Below, one piece after another: positions 32,098 through 42,190 of a DNA stretch of 64,000 nucleotides (position 1 is its first letter; each line of letters begins with the position of its first letter). Under the pieces are notes generated by a model. That model was not told the DNA's origin and searched no databases. It saw nothing but the letters and a program-made list of their open reading frames with translations. This stretch comes from Macrophomina tecta (taxonomy: Eukaryota; Ascomycota; Dothideomycetes; Botryosphaeriales; Botryosphaeriaceae), in the NCBI GenBank assembly GCA_024180945.1, contig JAKSGN010000023.1:744001-808000 (forward strand). Reading direction: 5' to 3'. The position numbers and the translations under genes are program-made.

Positions 32098-33023
32098 TTG
32101 AGAGGAGGATTCATGGAAGAAGAAGCGCATCATAAGCAAAGAAACAAAATAACTAGCTGCCTGCCATGAGTCGAACCCTACCTAGCTGCTCCTGAGGGAG
32201 ATTCATTCGATCCTCTCTGCAGATTCTTGGAGATATAGTTATAAGAGCTCAGTCGAATATTGTTGGGAAGGCTAGGCTGCTCAAAAGATTAAGCGACTTG
32301 CTCCTAGAACTTGTCATGTTTACTTCCAATTCTGGATAACCGGCAGATATTTAACTGGTATCGTTGACACGGAATGAATGACGAAGCTAATAGGCTTGTC
32401 CAGTAATGCAACGGAGGTAATTCAGCTTGTTTCCCTCAGCTACCTACCGGTTAGGCTCGGCAGCGGGATAGTCGTCGCGTTTTTCCGCAAATCTATAGTG
32501 TGCATCATCGCCATTTTGTGCGACTCGACAAAACTTCCATCATTTGCACAGCCAAGGCTTCTACAGCTTCGGATCTTGTGTTCGCTGTTGGCATGCTGAC
32601 AGATTCAGTAACAGCCAGATGCTTTCCGAACTTGGCGTTATACTACTATGTAAACAGTGCTATCGAACATCGTACATATTATTGACCTTACACTGTGCAG
32701 TCGCTTATTCGATTCGAGGCTTGAGTGTTCAGGATACGCCAACGTTAGTATTTATTTACTTTGCCCCCGCTCTGTTTCTTCTATACAACCCAATACTGCG
32801 TCGAGAAACTTCTTAGGTAACAGGACCTACGCTTTCCTTAATGCTTGCCCTATCTTGTCTTCGATTCGCCCTGGGTACAGCTCTACCACCTTAGCTTTCA
32901 AATAGAACCAGGGGTTTCCAGTAGTATTAACATCTAGACTACAGGCTGGCCAATTAATAACACTTATATGCCTGACGTTACACCTATCCGTAACCTTGTG
33001 TAAGATTGTGTGAGGCTTCTTAT
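32098..33023. other. intergenic with copia LTR fragment
   Basis: At about 32370-32445, GAATGAATGACGAAGCTAAT and CAACGGAGGTAATTCAGCT match the copia LTR of 36483-36646 in diverged form. The rest contains only short ORFs without features. Confidence 0.5.
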
Positions 33024-33148
33024 TGTTGGACTTAGTGGTGAAGCATGAAACTCCCGGTGAGGAGCTGTAGCAGGGGGAGGGGATGTCCTCTTATACCCGC
33101 CACAGCCAAGCTACGCTACTGAACCTTAAATACACGAAACTTCCAACA
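33024..33148 (+). repeat. candidate solo LTR, 125 bp
   Basis: It starts TGTTGGACTTAGTGG and ends ACTTCCAACA, giving TG...CA ends with a short inverted repeat. Flanks are CTTAT and ATTAT, four of five bases shared, so the target duplication is only suggestive. Confidence 0.55.
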
Positions 33149-34394
33149 ATTATTGATTGAGAAGTCGGCATACGCCTGAGAGGCGTGTTAAGGAAGGCTC
33201 CTTATTTACTACCCCTCGGCATTTGCAGCCCCTGACTATCTACACTATTGAATGAGGCTGGAAACAACGCTCATAAGGCTGTATTTGACTTGGACAAGCC
33301 ATGGTGTTGACGCTACTGGTAGCGTAGGCGCTGGTATACATCACCAATCGGTGGTGGTGATCAGCACGCTGCCAGCACGTCAAAAGCAGGCCAAAAGCAG
33401 GCTGTACCCTTAGTACAATGAGTCTTACACCTTCTTTAGAGTATGAATACGTGCTTTATTCTGCACGAAAAACATGTCTCTGTGCCAAACCTGCGGTAAA
33501 TTCTTCTTTAAGTAGTTACATTAAGGTAGGAGTTTGCAGATACCAATACCTGTTACGTGCATATTCGACCTGCCACGCTTACCAGAGAATGCTACCCAGA
33601 CCATAACATATTTATCGTTTCATTTTTATACCGGTAGATTATCTACTAATTTAACATTAATCCCATTTCTACCATGGTGTGCAAAAACACCGCCTGGGTT
33701 TTTGGCCCGCACCACGCTCCGCAGAGCACTCGTCGGACTAGTTTATTTCAGCCCATTGCGCTCGTGGCCAGTGTAAATACTGGCAAGCCCAGGCAAACCG
33801 AGCGGCTGCGTGAGTTTCTGTTAGCTCTGGCTGGCCGGCTGGGCGTAATAGGGGGTTCGTGATATCGAATGGCCGAGGCTTGTTGGCGTGATTGACCAAA
33901 GTAACTTGTATTGATTTTCATTGACGAAATGGCCTTCCGGAGATCATGGGAACAGCTTGTCGACCAATCCCTCTCCAAGATGCATAGAAATGCACCTGCA
34001 TTCCCATTTCAGCTTGGGTAAGCAATACAACGAAGCATATTGATCTTTACTTGGTTTTATATGGTGCACACTTACCAATAAATAAGCTTAGCCACCCGTT
34101 GTCTTCTTGCTAGATTACCACTTGGTCTAGTTACAATCGGTAAGATGGCTCCTTCTGATGATGAGAGATGTGTAGTATTGTATTAAATGCGTAATAGCTA
34201 GGCTCTACGTTTCAATATTAGCTAAGTAGGCTGGAGGAATTTTTACTAATAGTAAAGCATGACTCCTATTAACTCTGCTGTGGGTAATAGCTGCGTTCCT
34301 TATGCTCGCTCTAAATCTAAATTGTTTTTTTCACCATAATAAAGTCATGCATCTCTTGTTGCATAGTATATTAGAATAATTACGTTAGTGCTTC
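33149..34394. other. intergenic; includes an inverted repeat partner of 41654-41852
   Basis: The bases 33415-33625 reappear as reverse complement at 41654-41852 with very few differences (for example GGTAGGAGTTTGCAGATACC). No gene is visible. Confidence 0.6.
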
Positions 34395-34646
34395 CACATA
34401 TTAGCAGCACTATTATCAGCGAAAGGCGATATTCTGTCGGACTATCTCACTACTTCCTCAGGCACCACATTGATTCCTTCCTCGGTCACTCCCTACCCTC
34501 GGTAATGCAATCTCCTCGGATCTATTACTTCCTCGGTTATACTATCTCATGTTGTGTATATAAAGACACTCTTTCACCTCTCTTCAAATACAGGCAGAAT
34601 CTACTCTTTTCTGACCTCACTACTCTTCACTCACCCAAATCCAACA
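34395..34646 (+). repeat. solo LTR fragment (family with ...AAATCCAACA end)
   Basis: It shares CTCGGTTAT, GCAGAATCTACTCTTTTC and CACTCACCCAAATCCAACA with 54010-54243. It carries a TGTATATAAAG promoter-like word. The left edge is not defined. Confidence 0.6.
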
Positions 34647-35299
34647 TATTCATATCTTGTACACGCGTGAAATCTCGTTACCACCAGATTCAGAGTCTTT
34701 CGTATACAGAGGATCGTTGCATGACACCAGTTACCTCATAATTAGTGTTCTAGAAAGGCCTATGTTCGTCCATATTACTAGAAGGATGCTCTGGTGTCGA
34801 GAGTGGTGGACAATCTTACACAGAGTACGATAGTTCTGTGCTTAGCACTAAGCTAATAAATCTATTATAAGCGATCCGAAGTGATGCTTAGACAAGACCA
34901 CGCATACAGACTAACAGACCAGCAGAGTCCTGTAGCGCTATCCGCTTCCTTACACTAGCGTTATTCGTGCCCCTATCACTGAACTCGGGAGTGACGCGTA
35001 GGATTGTTCTCTAAATAATGTGCCTTAATCATCTACTACGCTGACCTATGAACCCAATCTCTCTTTCACAGAAATTGAGCCATATACTGGACAGAGAGAG
35101 AAGCGATTCATTCTGGCAAACGTACATAAAATCCGAAAATTAGCTCAACCACCCACCGGTTGCCGCCCTTCTCTACTTCTTTCATTCTCGCTATCGGACA
35201 TCGTCAAGCCGCCGACACGTCATCCCTAGAAAAGTCCGCGCCCATCAATCGCAGCCTTCTACTAAGCCGCCTTTGAAAACACTAGTCACTTTGGGTCTC
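34647..35299. other. intergenic upstream of the glutamine synthetase pseudogene
   Basis: No ORF or repeat is recognised. The last 100 bases have higher GC and may be the original promoter and 5' exon region of the glutamine synthetase copy. Confidence 0.35.
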
Positions 35300-36062
35300 G
35301 TGCTAGGAGTTGGCTTAGACCCAGCAAAGTATCTCGAACTACCCCAGAAAGCGCCATTATCGCCGAGTACGTTTGGATCGACGGATCAAACGGCATTCAA
35401 TCTAAATCCAGGACCCTTGGTAAGAAGCCCAGCTCTGTCACGGATCTCCCTGAGTGGAACTTTGATGGCTCGTCGACCGGTCAGGCGGCCGGAGACGACT
35501 CTGACGTCTATCTCCGCCCTGCCGCTTTCTACCCTGACCCCTTCCGCCTCGGCGACCACGTCCTGGTCATGTGCGAGACTTGGGGCGCTGACGGCAAGCC
35601 GAAGAGAAACAACTTCCGCCACGACGCTCAAATCGTGATGGAGGCGCACAAGGCCCGCAAATTCTGGTTCGGTCTCGAGCAGGAGTACACTCTGCTAGAC
35701 CTCGATGGCTGGCCGTATGGCTGGCCCAAGGGGGGGTTCCCTGGCCCCCAGGGTTCTTACTACTGTGGTGGCGGTGCCGGCAAGGCCTTTCGTCGCGACA
35801 TCGTCGAAGCTCAATATAGGGCCTGTTTGTATGCTGGCGTTAACATCTCCGGCACAAACGCCGAAGCCATGCCGGCTCAGTGGGAGTTCCAGGTCGGCCC
35901 CTGCGCAGGCATCGATACGGGCGATCAGCTCTGGATCGCGAGGTTCATCCTTTGTCGCATCGCCGAGGAAGCTGGCGTCAAGATTGATTTCTCTTCCAAG
36001 CCCGTAAGCGGTGACTGGAACAGTGCTGGTCTTCATAGCAATGTCTCCACAGCAGAGACTGG
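35300..36062 (+). pseudogene. glutamine synthetase, frameshifted and truncated
   Basis: The sequence encodes typical fungal glutamine synthetase: KYLELPQK, then in another frame [27 protein letters not shown], the catalytic [31 protein letters not shown] and [16 protein letters not shown]. The enzyme makes glutamine from glutamate, ammonia and ATP. Two defects are visible. The frame changes near 35351 (just after LPQK), and after NVSTAE at about 36060 the sequence switches to the end of a transposon, removing the C-terminal third. The GC-rich codon use contrasts with surrounding AT-rich DNA. It must be a dispensable or captured copy, as the enzyme is essential. Confidence 0.9.
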
Positions 36063-36443
36063 GGCCGACCTGCGTGGCGGATTCGCCTTCCGCACCACGC
36101 ACCTTATTATTGATAGCATACCGGCATTATGACATGATTTCCAATATCCATCAGTGTCCTGTAGAGGTTTTCTGGAGAATAGAAAAGCCAATAGTGGTGT
36201 TATAGAAGAGAAATACAGCTTGTGGCGTCAATGCGTACTTTGTAGGAACCCTGCAAGAGAACAACAGCCTTACTGTAATTTAATAGATCAAAAAAGCTCA
36301 AGTATTGAGATGTAGCTATGAAACCCACTGAAGGTAGTTTTCCAAGCATATCAGCAGAGTCGCATCTTCTATATTGCTTGCAACTTGAAGTACCTCGGTC
36401 ATTTTTCGGTACATAGGGTTTTTCGTTACACTGGGGGGGAGGT
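36063..36443 (+). mobile_element. single transposon end of the ACCTCCC family
   Basis: From CCGACCTGCGTGGCGGATTCGCC onward the sequence is nearly identical to the right 380 bases of the element ending at 50936 and ends in GGGGGGAGGT followed by TA (36444-36445). No opposite end is present nearby, so this is a truncated element joined directly to the glutamine synthetase fragment. Confidence 0.85.
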
Positions 36444-36445
36444 TA

Positions 36446-36482
36446 GTTAAGTTAGTTGTTGTAAGACTTTGTAATGAGTAGA
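36446..36482. repeat. short fragment of another LTR
   Basis: GTAAGACTTTGTAATGAGTAGA here equals 53214-53236 inside the repeat at 53202-53422. The copia element abuts it directly. Confidence 0.5.
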
Positions 36483-36646
36483 TGATGGAATTTGCGCTTG
36501 ATCGGTCGGAATCGATGAATGAATGACTTGATTGCTTCGTTGTTGAGGCGCTCGTGGTATTGATCCCCAAGACGTCTCAGAATGAATGACTAAGCTAATA
36601 TACTATCCAATAGAATAACGGAGGTGATTGAGCTCATTTTCCATCA
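36483..36646 (-). repeat. copia 3' LTR
   Basis: On the plus strand it starts TGATGGAATTTGCGC and ends CATTTTCCATCA. The GATGGAA/TTCCATC ends form the short inverted repeat. Identical by eye to 41490-41653. A purine stretch (GGAGGGTGTG on the minus strand) just inside is the likely polypurine tract. Confidence 0.95.
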
Positions 36647-36735
36647 CACCCTCCAGATCAATTACCTCCGGACTGATTGCTAAATAAGGAAGGTGGTGAT
36701 ATAAGAGCAGAACAATAAAATATAGAATCAATACC

Positions 36736-39700
36736 TTACAATTTGGGTTGCTTATAAAGTCCAATTTGATTAACAAAGCGTCCAAACTTCAATTTGGATA
36801 ATGGTTTAGTGAGCATGTCGGCAATCATATGCTCAGTTGGGACGTAGTTCAATTTGATCTTTCCCTTTTCGACTTGCTGGCGAATGAAGTGATATTGTGT
36901 CTCAATATGTTTGATCCTGGAGTTGTCTTTCCGGTCAGGTCGAGTGAGACTGATTGCAGGTTGATTGTCGCCATTCATTTGGATTGGTGATAAGTCAGAT
37001 CCATGATATCCAAGTTCATTGAGGAGATTCTTGATCCAGAGAGCTTCCTTTGCAGCGAGGGTCATTGCCACGTATTCAGCTTCAGTGGATGATGTAGCCA
37101 CATTGCTTTGCTTGGTTGATTTGAACGAGATGGGTCCTCCGGCAGCCAGGAATATGTATCCTTGAGTACTGACCCGATTCTCCTTATTGTCAGCATAAGC
37201 AGCATCACTAAATCCTTGAATGTTTAATTGATTGTCCTTGGAGGCTTGGAATCTGATTGAGAGATCTGGGTTGCCTTTTAAATATCTGAGAATCCGATAG
37301 GCAGCATCCAGATGAAATTCTGAAGGATTATGGGTGAACTGACAGAGCTTGTGAGTTGCATAAGTAATGTCAGCTCGTGTCATGTTCGCCGCATATCCAA
37401 TTGATCCGATGAGAGATTGATATTCATTGATCAGGTTGATTGGGGCTTGTCCTTCAACTCTTGGTGCGAGTGAAGCTCCAGATAGTTCCATTGGTGTTGA
37501 TATTGGTTTGCAATTCTCCATGTGATGCCTAGATAGGATTTTTTGAATATAGGACTCTTGACTGATCCACATTGTTCTGCGTGGGCGATCTCTGATAATT
37601 CTCATGCCGAGATAGTGATGAATTGGTCCCAAATCACGTAGTTCGTATTTTGTTGACAATTGATTCTTCATGAGACTAATCATGTTCTTGTCCTTGTGAA
37701 TAAGGATCAAGTCATCCACGTAGACAATAATGATTCCCTTGCTCTGAGCATGCTGGAATACGCAGGAATCTGATTCCAGTGGGAAATATTGAATTGTTGC
37801 GAGATATCGAGTGATCTCCTGTTGCCAGATGCGTGGTGCTTGCTTCAATCCATATAGTGCCTTCCGAAGATGTGCAACGAGATTGGTTCCATTCGGTTGA
37901 CCTTCGAATCCAGGAGGAAGTGCCATATAGACATCGTCCTTGTCGATTTTGCCGTTAATGAATGCTGAAGAGATATCCAATTGGTGGCATTCGAGATCCA
38001 GAATTGTGACGAGTGCCATGATGATCTTGAAGGTGGCTGGCTTAACGACTGATGCAAAGGTTTCAAGATAGTCAAGTCCGGGGCGTTGCTTATCTCCTCT
38101 GATACAAAGTCTTGCCTTGCAGGAGGCGAGATTTCCGGTTGAATCAGTTTTATACTTGAAGACCCAGGTACAGGGCAAGATTCTGGCTGAATCGGGTGGC
38201 TCGGTGAGAGTCCAAGTGCCGTTCTTCTTGTGTTGATCGATTTCCTTAGTGGCAGCTCGAATCCAATGATCCTTAAGAGGATGATTCATGGCTTCAGTCC
38301 AGTCTCGTGGTTCTGGTGGTAGGTCCTTGATTTTGGGCGTGTGATCCAGCCCGATGGAAAAACAATATGCCGTGATTGGTGGTAGAATTGACAGAACGGT
38401 ACGTGGGCGTCCAGGTTTACCGGTGCGTGCTTCCATAATTCTTCGATAAGTTTGGCCCTTCTCTGTCTGAATCTTCGGGCGTGATGATTTTCGAATTAGG
38501 GTAGGCTGGCTCGATTCTTCTTGGTTGGCTACAGGTGTTAAAGTCGAAGGTGATTCTGATGATTCTGATAGTTGGTCTTGGTCACTGATTGGTGGCAGAC
38601 GTTGTTCTGCATCCGAAAGTGGTAGAGATTCGATTGAAGATTGGCGTGTCATTCCAAGATCAGGTAATTCGGGCAGATCGAAGGTGCTAGTTGATCTAGG
38701 CGAGTCTAGCTGATCTTGAATTCGAAGAGCTTGTTGGGCAATTGATTGGAGTCGATCTATTTGATCATGATCCTCTGGTTGCTGAGATTCGATTTGATGC
38801 TGAGATTCCGTTGATTGATTCCGGTACAAATCTGATGGAGTTCCACCCTCCGAATCGAGAGGGAGTCTAACGTATTCGATTGTAGGATCCTCCTCGTCCG
38901 AGAGATCCTCATTTGGGACATTGGGAAGGTCCAGATTCGATTCATTGAATGTGACATGAGAGCTTCTAATGACAGCACGCTTGCTGGGTAAGTAGATGCG
39001 GTAGATGTTCTCTCCCTCATATCCGATGAGATTTCCTTTCTGAGCTCTGAGCTCGAGCTTGTTTCCTTGGGTTCTTCGTTGCTTTGGAACATGGACGTAG
39101 GCAGTGCAGCCAAAGGTCCTCCAATTGGTGATATTGGGAAGAGTATTTGATATTTCCAGCTTCTCGCAGAGCGACTGATATGGGGTCTTAGAATCCTTGT
39201 TGATTCTGGTGGGTGTCCGATTGACAATCTTGATTGCGGTATTCAAGGTTTCTGGCCAGAGAAATGAGGGTAGTCTGGCATCCTGAAGCATTGATCTGAT
39301 TCGTGTTTCAATGATGTGGTTGGCTTTCTCAGCCTTACCATTCTGTTCGGGTGTATAGGGTACTGAAACTTCAAGCTTGATGCCTTTCGCAGTGCAGTAG
39401 GCTCGGAGTTGATTCATCGCAAATTCTCGACCATCATCAATTCGAATTCGTTTTGGGTAGTTCCCGGTCTGAGTATTCCACATCTCAATGTGATCCTTGA
39501 GCGTGTCAAATGCATGATATTTCTTCTTGAATGGGTAGCCCCAGCGGAACGTGGTTGCGTCATCAGTTGTGAGGAGAAAATAGCGTTCGCCGTGCATTCC
39601 AGGAGTAGACATCTGAACAGTATCGACATGGAATTCACCTGGTTCAGAGGCACGTCGTTGCTTCTCGTGGCTGATGTTCCTTTGTGATTTGGTGAGGGCA

Positions 39701-41232
39701 CAGATCTCGCAGTTGCCTCGTTCTCCAGTAAGTTGATACCCAAGCTGCTGGGCTAGTATCCGGCAGGCCTGAAATGATGCATGTCCCATTCGTTGATGTA
39801 GAAGATTGATATCGATCTTGATTGGTGAGATTGGAAGGAGTAATTGACGGTGTTGCGTTTCAGATCCGTTGCCGATAGCAATAATTCGAGGGCTAAAAAA
39901 GCCGAGCTCCTTGTTATAAGGCGTGTACATGATTTCGTCACCTGATGGGGTGTAGAATCCGGGTTTGTTTGATCCATGGAAGAAGAGTTGATTGCCTTTC
40001 CGTTCATAGAAGATCCGAGAGGAAATCGTGCTAATTGGCAAGTCGGGAGTATAGAGGACATACTGGATAGTCCGTGTGATCTTGTCATTCTTGGAATCCA
40101 GGTAGGTGAGTTGGATTGTTCCTCTGCCAAGAACTCTGATTGGTCCTCCTCCTGTATTGATCTCACTTGGTAAGGTATCTTGGACGTCTAAGAATGCTTC
40201 TCGATTATTGCAGCAGTGATAGTAGGCTCCAGTATCAACAATGAAGTAATTACGGAACCATTCCTTGGACTTGGTGGAGACTGTGAGAGGTAATTGCAGG
40301 ATTGCCATGTGATTCAAAGCTCCTGATTTCGTATCAGGCTTCACATTAGGCTGATCTTTGGATTGAGAGGCATGGTATTCGTTGACAAGTTTCTGATTGG
40401 GGACAAATGATCCTCCTCTTGACAATTCAGGATGTAGGTGGAAGCACCTCTCCGTTCGATGAGGTCCATTGCAGCAGAGGCATTTCTGCTGATTCGGTTG
40501 ATTCGGTTGATTCGTAGTATTAGACTGATTGGACTTTGTTCCTCGCTTGATAATATTGACTTGTGAATTCGGAAGAAGCATGTTGCGCTTGTTCTCATCG
40601 ATGATCTGATTGATGAGGTCTTGAAGCTTGATTTTCTCGTTGTTGCGAAGTGATTGGCGCTTAGCCGTAACCCATGCGTCAAAATATTGGTCCAGCTTGG
40701 CGAGTAATTCGTAGACTGCTGTCTCAGATGGTAGCTTAAGGCCAGATTGGATACAGTCTGTCCAGGCTGCACTATATTTTCGCAGAAAGGTTTCGAGATT
40801 CGTGGTAGGATCATAGGTCATTTTGGTCCAAATTGAGAAGTAGATTGATTGCTGGACGGGACCTTCTCCTTCGAATTTAGAATTAATGTCGTCCCACATT
40901 CCTTTCGAAGTTGAAAAAGTGGACAGGGAACGAAGATAGTCCATATGTACGGTCATCTTGATTGCGTAGATTGCCTTGGCATCCCTGGTGATCCAGTCCT
41001 TATACCGTTTGAGCTTGCGCTCGTACTTGGCAAGGGCTGTCTCTTCCAGAGCGTCTTCCTCTTCAGGCTTCAGACGTTCTTGCTTTGGTGGTTGTGCAAG
41101 ATCGCCGTTGACAATCTCCCAAAGATCCTCTCTCTTGAAGTATCCTTCCAATAAGGACCTCCATTGTAGATAGTTCCTTGAGCTGATGAGCTTTGGGACA
41201 GTCCCAAGCTCCTTGGTCGACGATTCGGTCAT
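36736..41232 (-). CDS. copia Gag-Pol polyprotein
   Basis: One uninterrupted frame of 1498 residues. Residues about 1-240 are the Gag/UBN2-type capsid region. A zinc knuckle follows (CLCCNGPHRTERC, one residue shorter than canonical CCHC). The protease has FIVDTGAYYHCC. The GAG pre-integrase zinc region has LLHQRMGHASF and CEICALTKSQR. The integrase DDE core shows HVDTVQ, IRIDDGREFA and PYTPEQNGKAEKANHII. Reverse transcriptase shows HQLDISSAFINGKI and IIIVYVDDLILIH. RNase H shows GFSDAAYADNKE and ATSSTEAEYVAM. All catalytic residues that I can check are present. Gag and Pol are in one frame without a visible frameshift or stop, as in many copia elements. With identical LTRs this suggests recent activity. 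Confidence 0.97.
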   Translation of the reverse strand: MTESSTKELGTVPKLISSRNYLQWRSLLEGYFKREDLWEIVNGDLAQPPKQERLKPEEEDALEETALAKYERKLKRYKDWITRDAKAIYAIKMTVHMDYLRSLSTFSTSKGMWDDINSKFEGEGPVQQSIYFSIWTKMTYDPTTNLETFLRKYSAAWTDCIQSGLKLPSETAVYELLAKLDQYFDAWVTAKRQSLRNNEKIKLQDLINQIIDENKRNMLLPNSQVNIIKRGTKSNQSNTTNQPNQPNQQKCLCCNGPHRTERCFHLHPELSRGGSFVPNQKLVNEYHASQSKDQPNVKPDTKSGALNHMAILQLPLTVSTKSKEWFRNYFIVDTGAYYHCCNNREAFLDVQDTLPSEINTGGGPIRVLGRGTIQLTYLDSKNDKITRTIQYVLYTPDLPISTISSRIFYERKGNQLFFHGSNKPGFYTPSGDEIMYTPYNKELGFFSPRIIAIGNGSETQHRQLLLPISPIKIDINLLHQRMGHASFQACRILAQQLGYQLTGERGNCEICALTKSQRNISHEKQRRASEPGEFHVDTVQMSTPGMHGERYFLLTTDDATTFRWGYPFKKKYHAFDTLKDHIEMWNTQTGNYPKRIRIDDGREFAMNQLRAYCTAKGIKLEVSVPYTPEQNGKAEKANHIIETRIRSMLQDARLPSFLWPETLNTAIKIVNRTPTRINKDSKTPYQSLCEKLEISNTLPNITNWRTFGCTAYVHVPKQRRTQGNKLELRAQKGNLIGYEGENIYRIYLPSKRAVIRSSHVTFNESNLDLPNVPNEDLSDEEDPTIEYVRLPLDSEGGTPSDLYRNQSTESQHQIESQQPEDHDQIDRLQSIAQQALRIQDQLDSPRSTSTFDLPELPDLGMTRQSSIESLPLSDAEQRLPPISDQDQLSESSESPSTLTPVANQEESSQPTLIRKSSRPKIQTEKGQTYRRIMEARTGKPGRPRTVLSILPPITAYCFSIGLDHTPKIKDLPPEPRDWTEAMNHPLKDHWIRAATKEIDQHKKNGTWTLTEPPDSARILPCTWVFKYKTDSTGNLASCKARLCIRGDKQRPGLDYLETFASVVKPATFKIIMALVTILDLECHQLDISSAFINGKIDKDDVYMALPPGFEGQPNGTNLVAHLRKALYGLKQAPRIWQQEITRYLATIQYFPLESDSCVFQHAQSKGIIIVYVDDLILIHKDKNMISLMKNQLSTKYELRDLGPIHHYLGMRIIRDRPRRTMWISQESYIQKILSRHHMENCKPISTPMELSGASLAPRVEGQAPINLINEYQSLIGSIGYAANMTRADITYATHKLCQFTHNPSEFHLDAAYRILRYLKGNPDLSIRFQASKDNQLNIQGFSDAAYADNKENRVSTQGYIFLAAGGPISFKSTKQSNVATSSTEAEYVAMTLAAKEALWIKNLLNELGYHGSDLSPIQMNGDNQPAISLTRPDRKDNSRIKHIETQYHFIRQQVEKGKIKLNYVPTEHMIADMLTKPLSKLKFGRFVNQIGLYKQPKL

Positions 41233-41475
41233 TATTACGGTCGGAACGGTCGTTCGTCGTTAGAGATTTAATTCGGTAATTCAGTTGATGCGCCCGATAG
41301 GCTGATTAGTCGTTCTCATCGTTTGAGAGACGATTGAGATGGCTTGCGTTGATGCTTGAATTGATGCGATGAGTGCTCGTCCAATAAACGGCCTCGGATG
41401 CGCCGGATTCGGCAGTATTCAGTAGAAATTGATTCTGAGTGATTGCGACCGATCAGGCTATTGCTTGAGCGCCAT

Positions 41476-41489
41476 CCGGGCTCATAACC
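41476..41489 (-). promoter_or_regulatory. copia primer binding site, internal tRNA-iMet type
   Basis: Directly inside the 5' LTR the minus strand reads GGTTATGAGCCCGG. Its complement, CCGGGCTCATAACC, resembles the anticodon arm of initiator tRNA-Met rather than the tRNA 3' end. Drosophila copia is known to prime from a tRNA-iMet fragment at an equivalent sequence. Confidence 0.65.
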
Positions 41490-41653
41490 TGATGGAATTT
41501 GCGCTTGATCGGTCGGAATCGATGAATGAATGACTTGATTGCTTCGTTGTTGAGGCGCTCGTGGTATTGATCCCCAAGACGTCTCAGAATGAATGACTAA
41601 GCTAATATACTATCCAATAGAATAACGGAGGTGATTGAGCTCATTTTCCATCA
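41490..41653 (-). repeat. copia 5' LTR
   Basis: Same 164-bp sequence as the 3' LTR with no difference that I can find. It should hold the promoter of the element, transcribed leftward. Confidence 0.95.
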
Positions 41654-41852
41654 AAACGATAAATATGTTATGGTCTGGGTAGCATTCTCTGGTAAGCGTG
41701 GCAGGTCGAATATGCACGTAACAGGTATTGGTATCTGCAAACTCCTACCTTAATGTAACTACTTAAAGAAGAATTTACCGCAGGTTTGGCACAGAGACAT
41801 GTTTTTCGTGCAGAATAAAGCACGTATTCATACTCTAAAGAAGGTGTAAGAC
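41654..41852 (-). repeat. inverted copy of 33415-33625
   Basis: The reverse complement runs from TTTATCGTTT at the copia edge to GTCTTACACC, matching 33415-33625 closely. An LTR fragment begins at 41853 inside this sequence. Confidence 0.7.
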
Positions 41853-42078
41853 TGTTGGATTTGGGTGAGTGAAAAGTAGTGAGGTCAGAAAAAGAGTAGA
41901 TTCAGCCTGTCCCCTGAGAGGGAGGTAAGTAGGCTTGCTTATATACATAAATGAGTGCTTGAATAACCGAGGAGAGCAGAAGCCGATATTGCTATCCGAA
42001 GCTTGTGAAGATGAGGAGTAGTGAGGAGGTGGCAAAGAGTAGATGCTGATCTGAGGCAGTAAGGCAAAAATAGTTTGA
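41853..42078 (-). repeat. LTR fragment starting TGTTGGATTTGGGTGAG
   Basis: The reverse complement of this stretch matches 54010-54243 and 34395-34646. The left edge is a clean TGTTGGA. The right edge fades at GTTTGACAG, and no target duplication is found, so the element is truncated or recombined. Confidence 0.65.
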
Positions 42079-42105
42079 CAGTTTTACTCGCTACTCGCTA
42101 TACCC

Positions 42106-42190
42106 GGCTGTTAGCAGGCTTCACCGGCTGTTAGCAGGCTTCACCGGCTGTTAGCAGGCTTCACCGGCTGTTAGCAGGCTTCACCGGCTG
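42106..42190 (+). repeat. 20-bp tandem repeat, four copies
   Basis: The unit GGCTGTTAGCAGGCTTCACC repeats exactly four times (42106-42185) and is followed by a partial fifth. Related words (GCTAGCAGGCTTTCCCGGCT) occur at 42258. It is non-coding. Confidence 0.95.

Larger units (their letters stand above)
36483..41653 (-). mobile_element. Ty1/copia-type LTR retrotransposon, apparently intact
   Basis: Two 164-bp LTRs, identical by eye, bound one long open reading frame on the minus strand. The order of domains is capsid, zinc knuckle, protease, integrase, reverse transcriptase, RNase H, which is the copia order. The five bases outside the two LTRs differ (GTAGA and AAACG), so no target-site duplication is seen. 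Diverged LTRs of the same family lie at 43180-43335 and 32370-32445. Confidence 0.95.

Noticed and set aside
32150..32250. Possible minus-strand tRNA because of a GGTTCGACTC box
   Set aside because: The flanking bases do not form a T stem or acceptor stem, and no A box or anticodon arm can be placed.
42106..42190. CRISPR-like array
   Set aside because: The units are contiguous without spacers; it is a plain tandem repeat in a eukaryotic genome.
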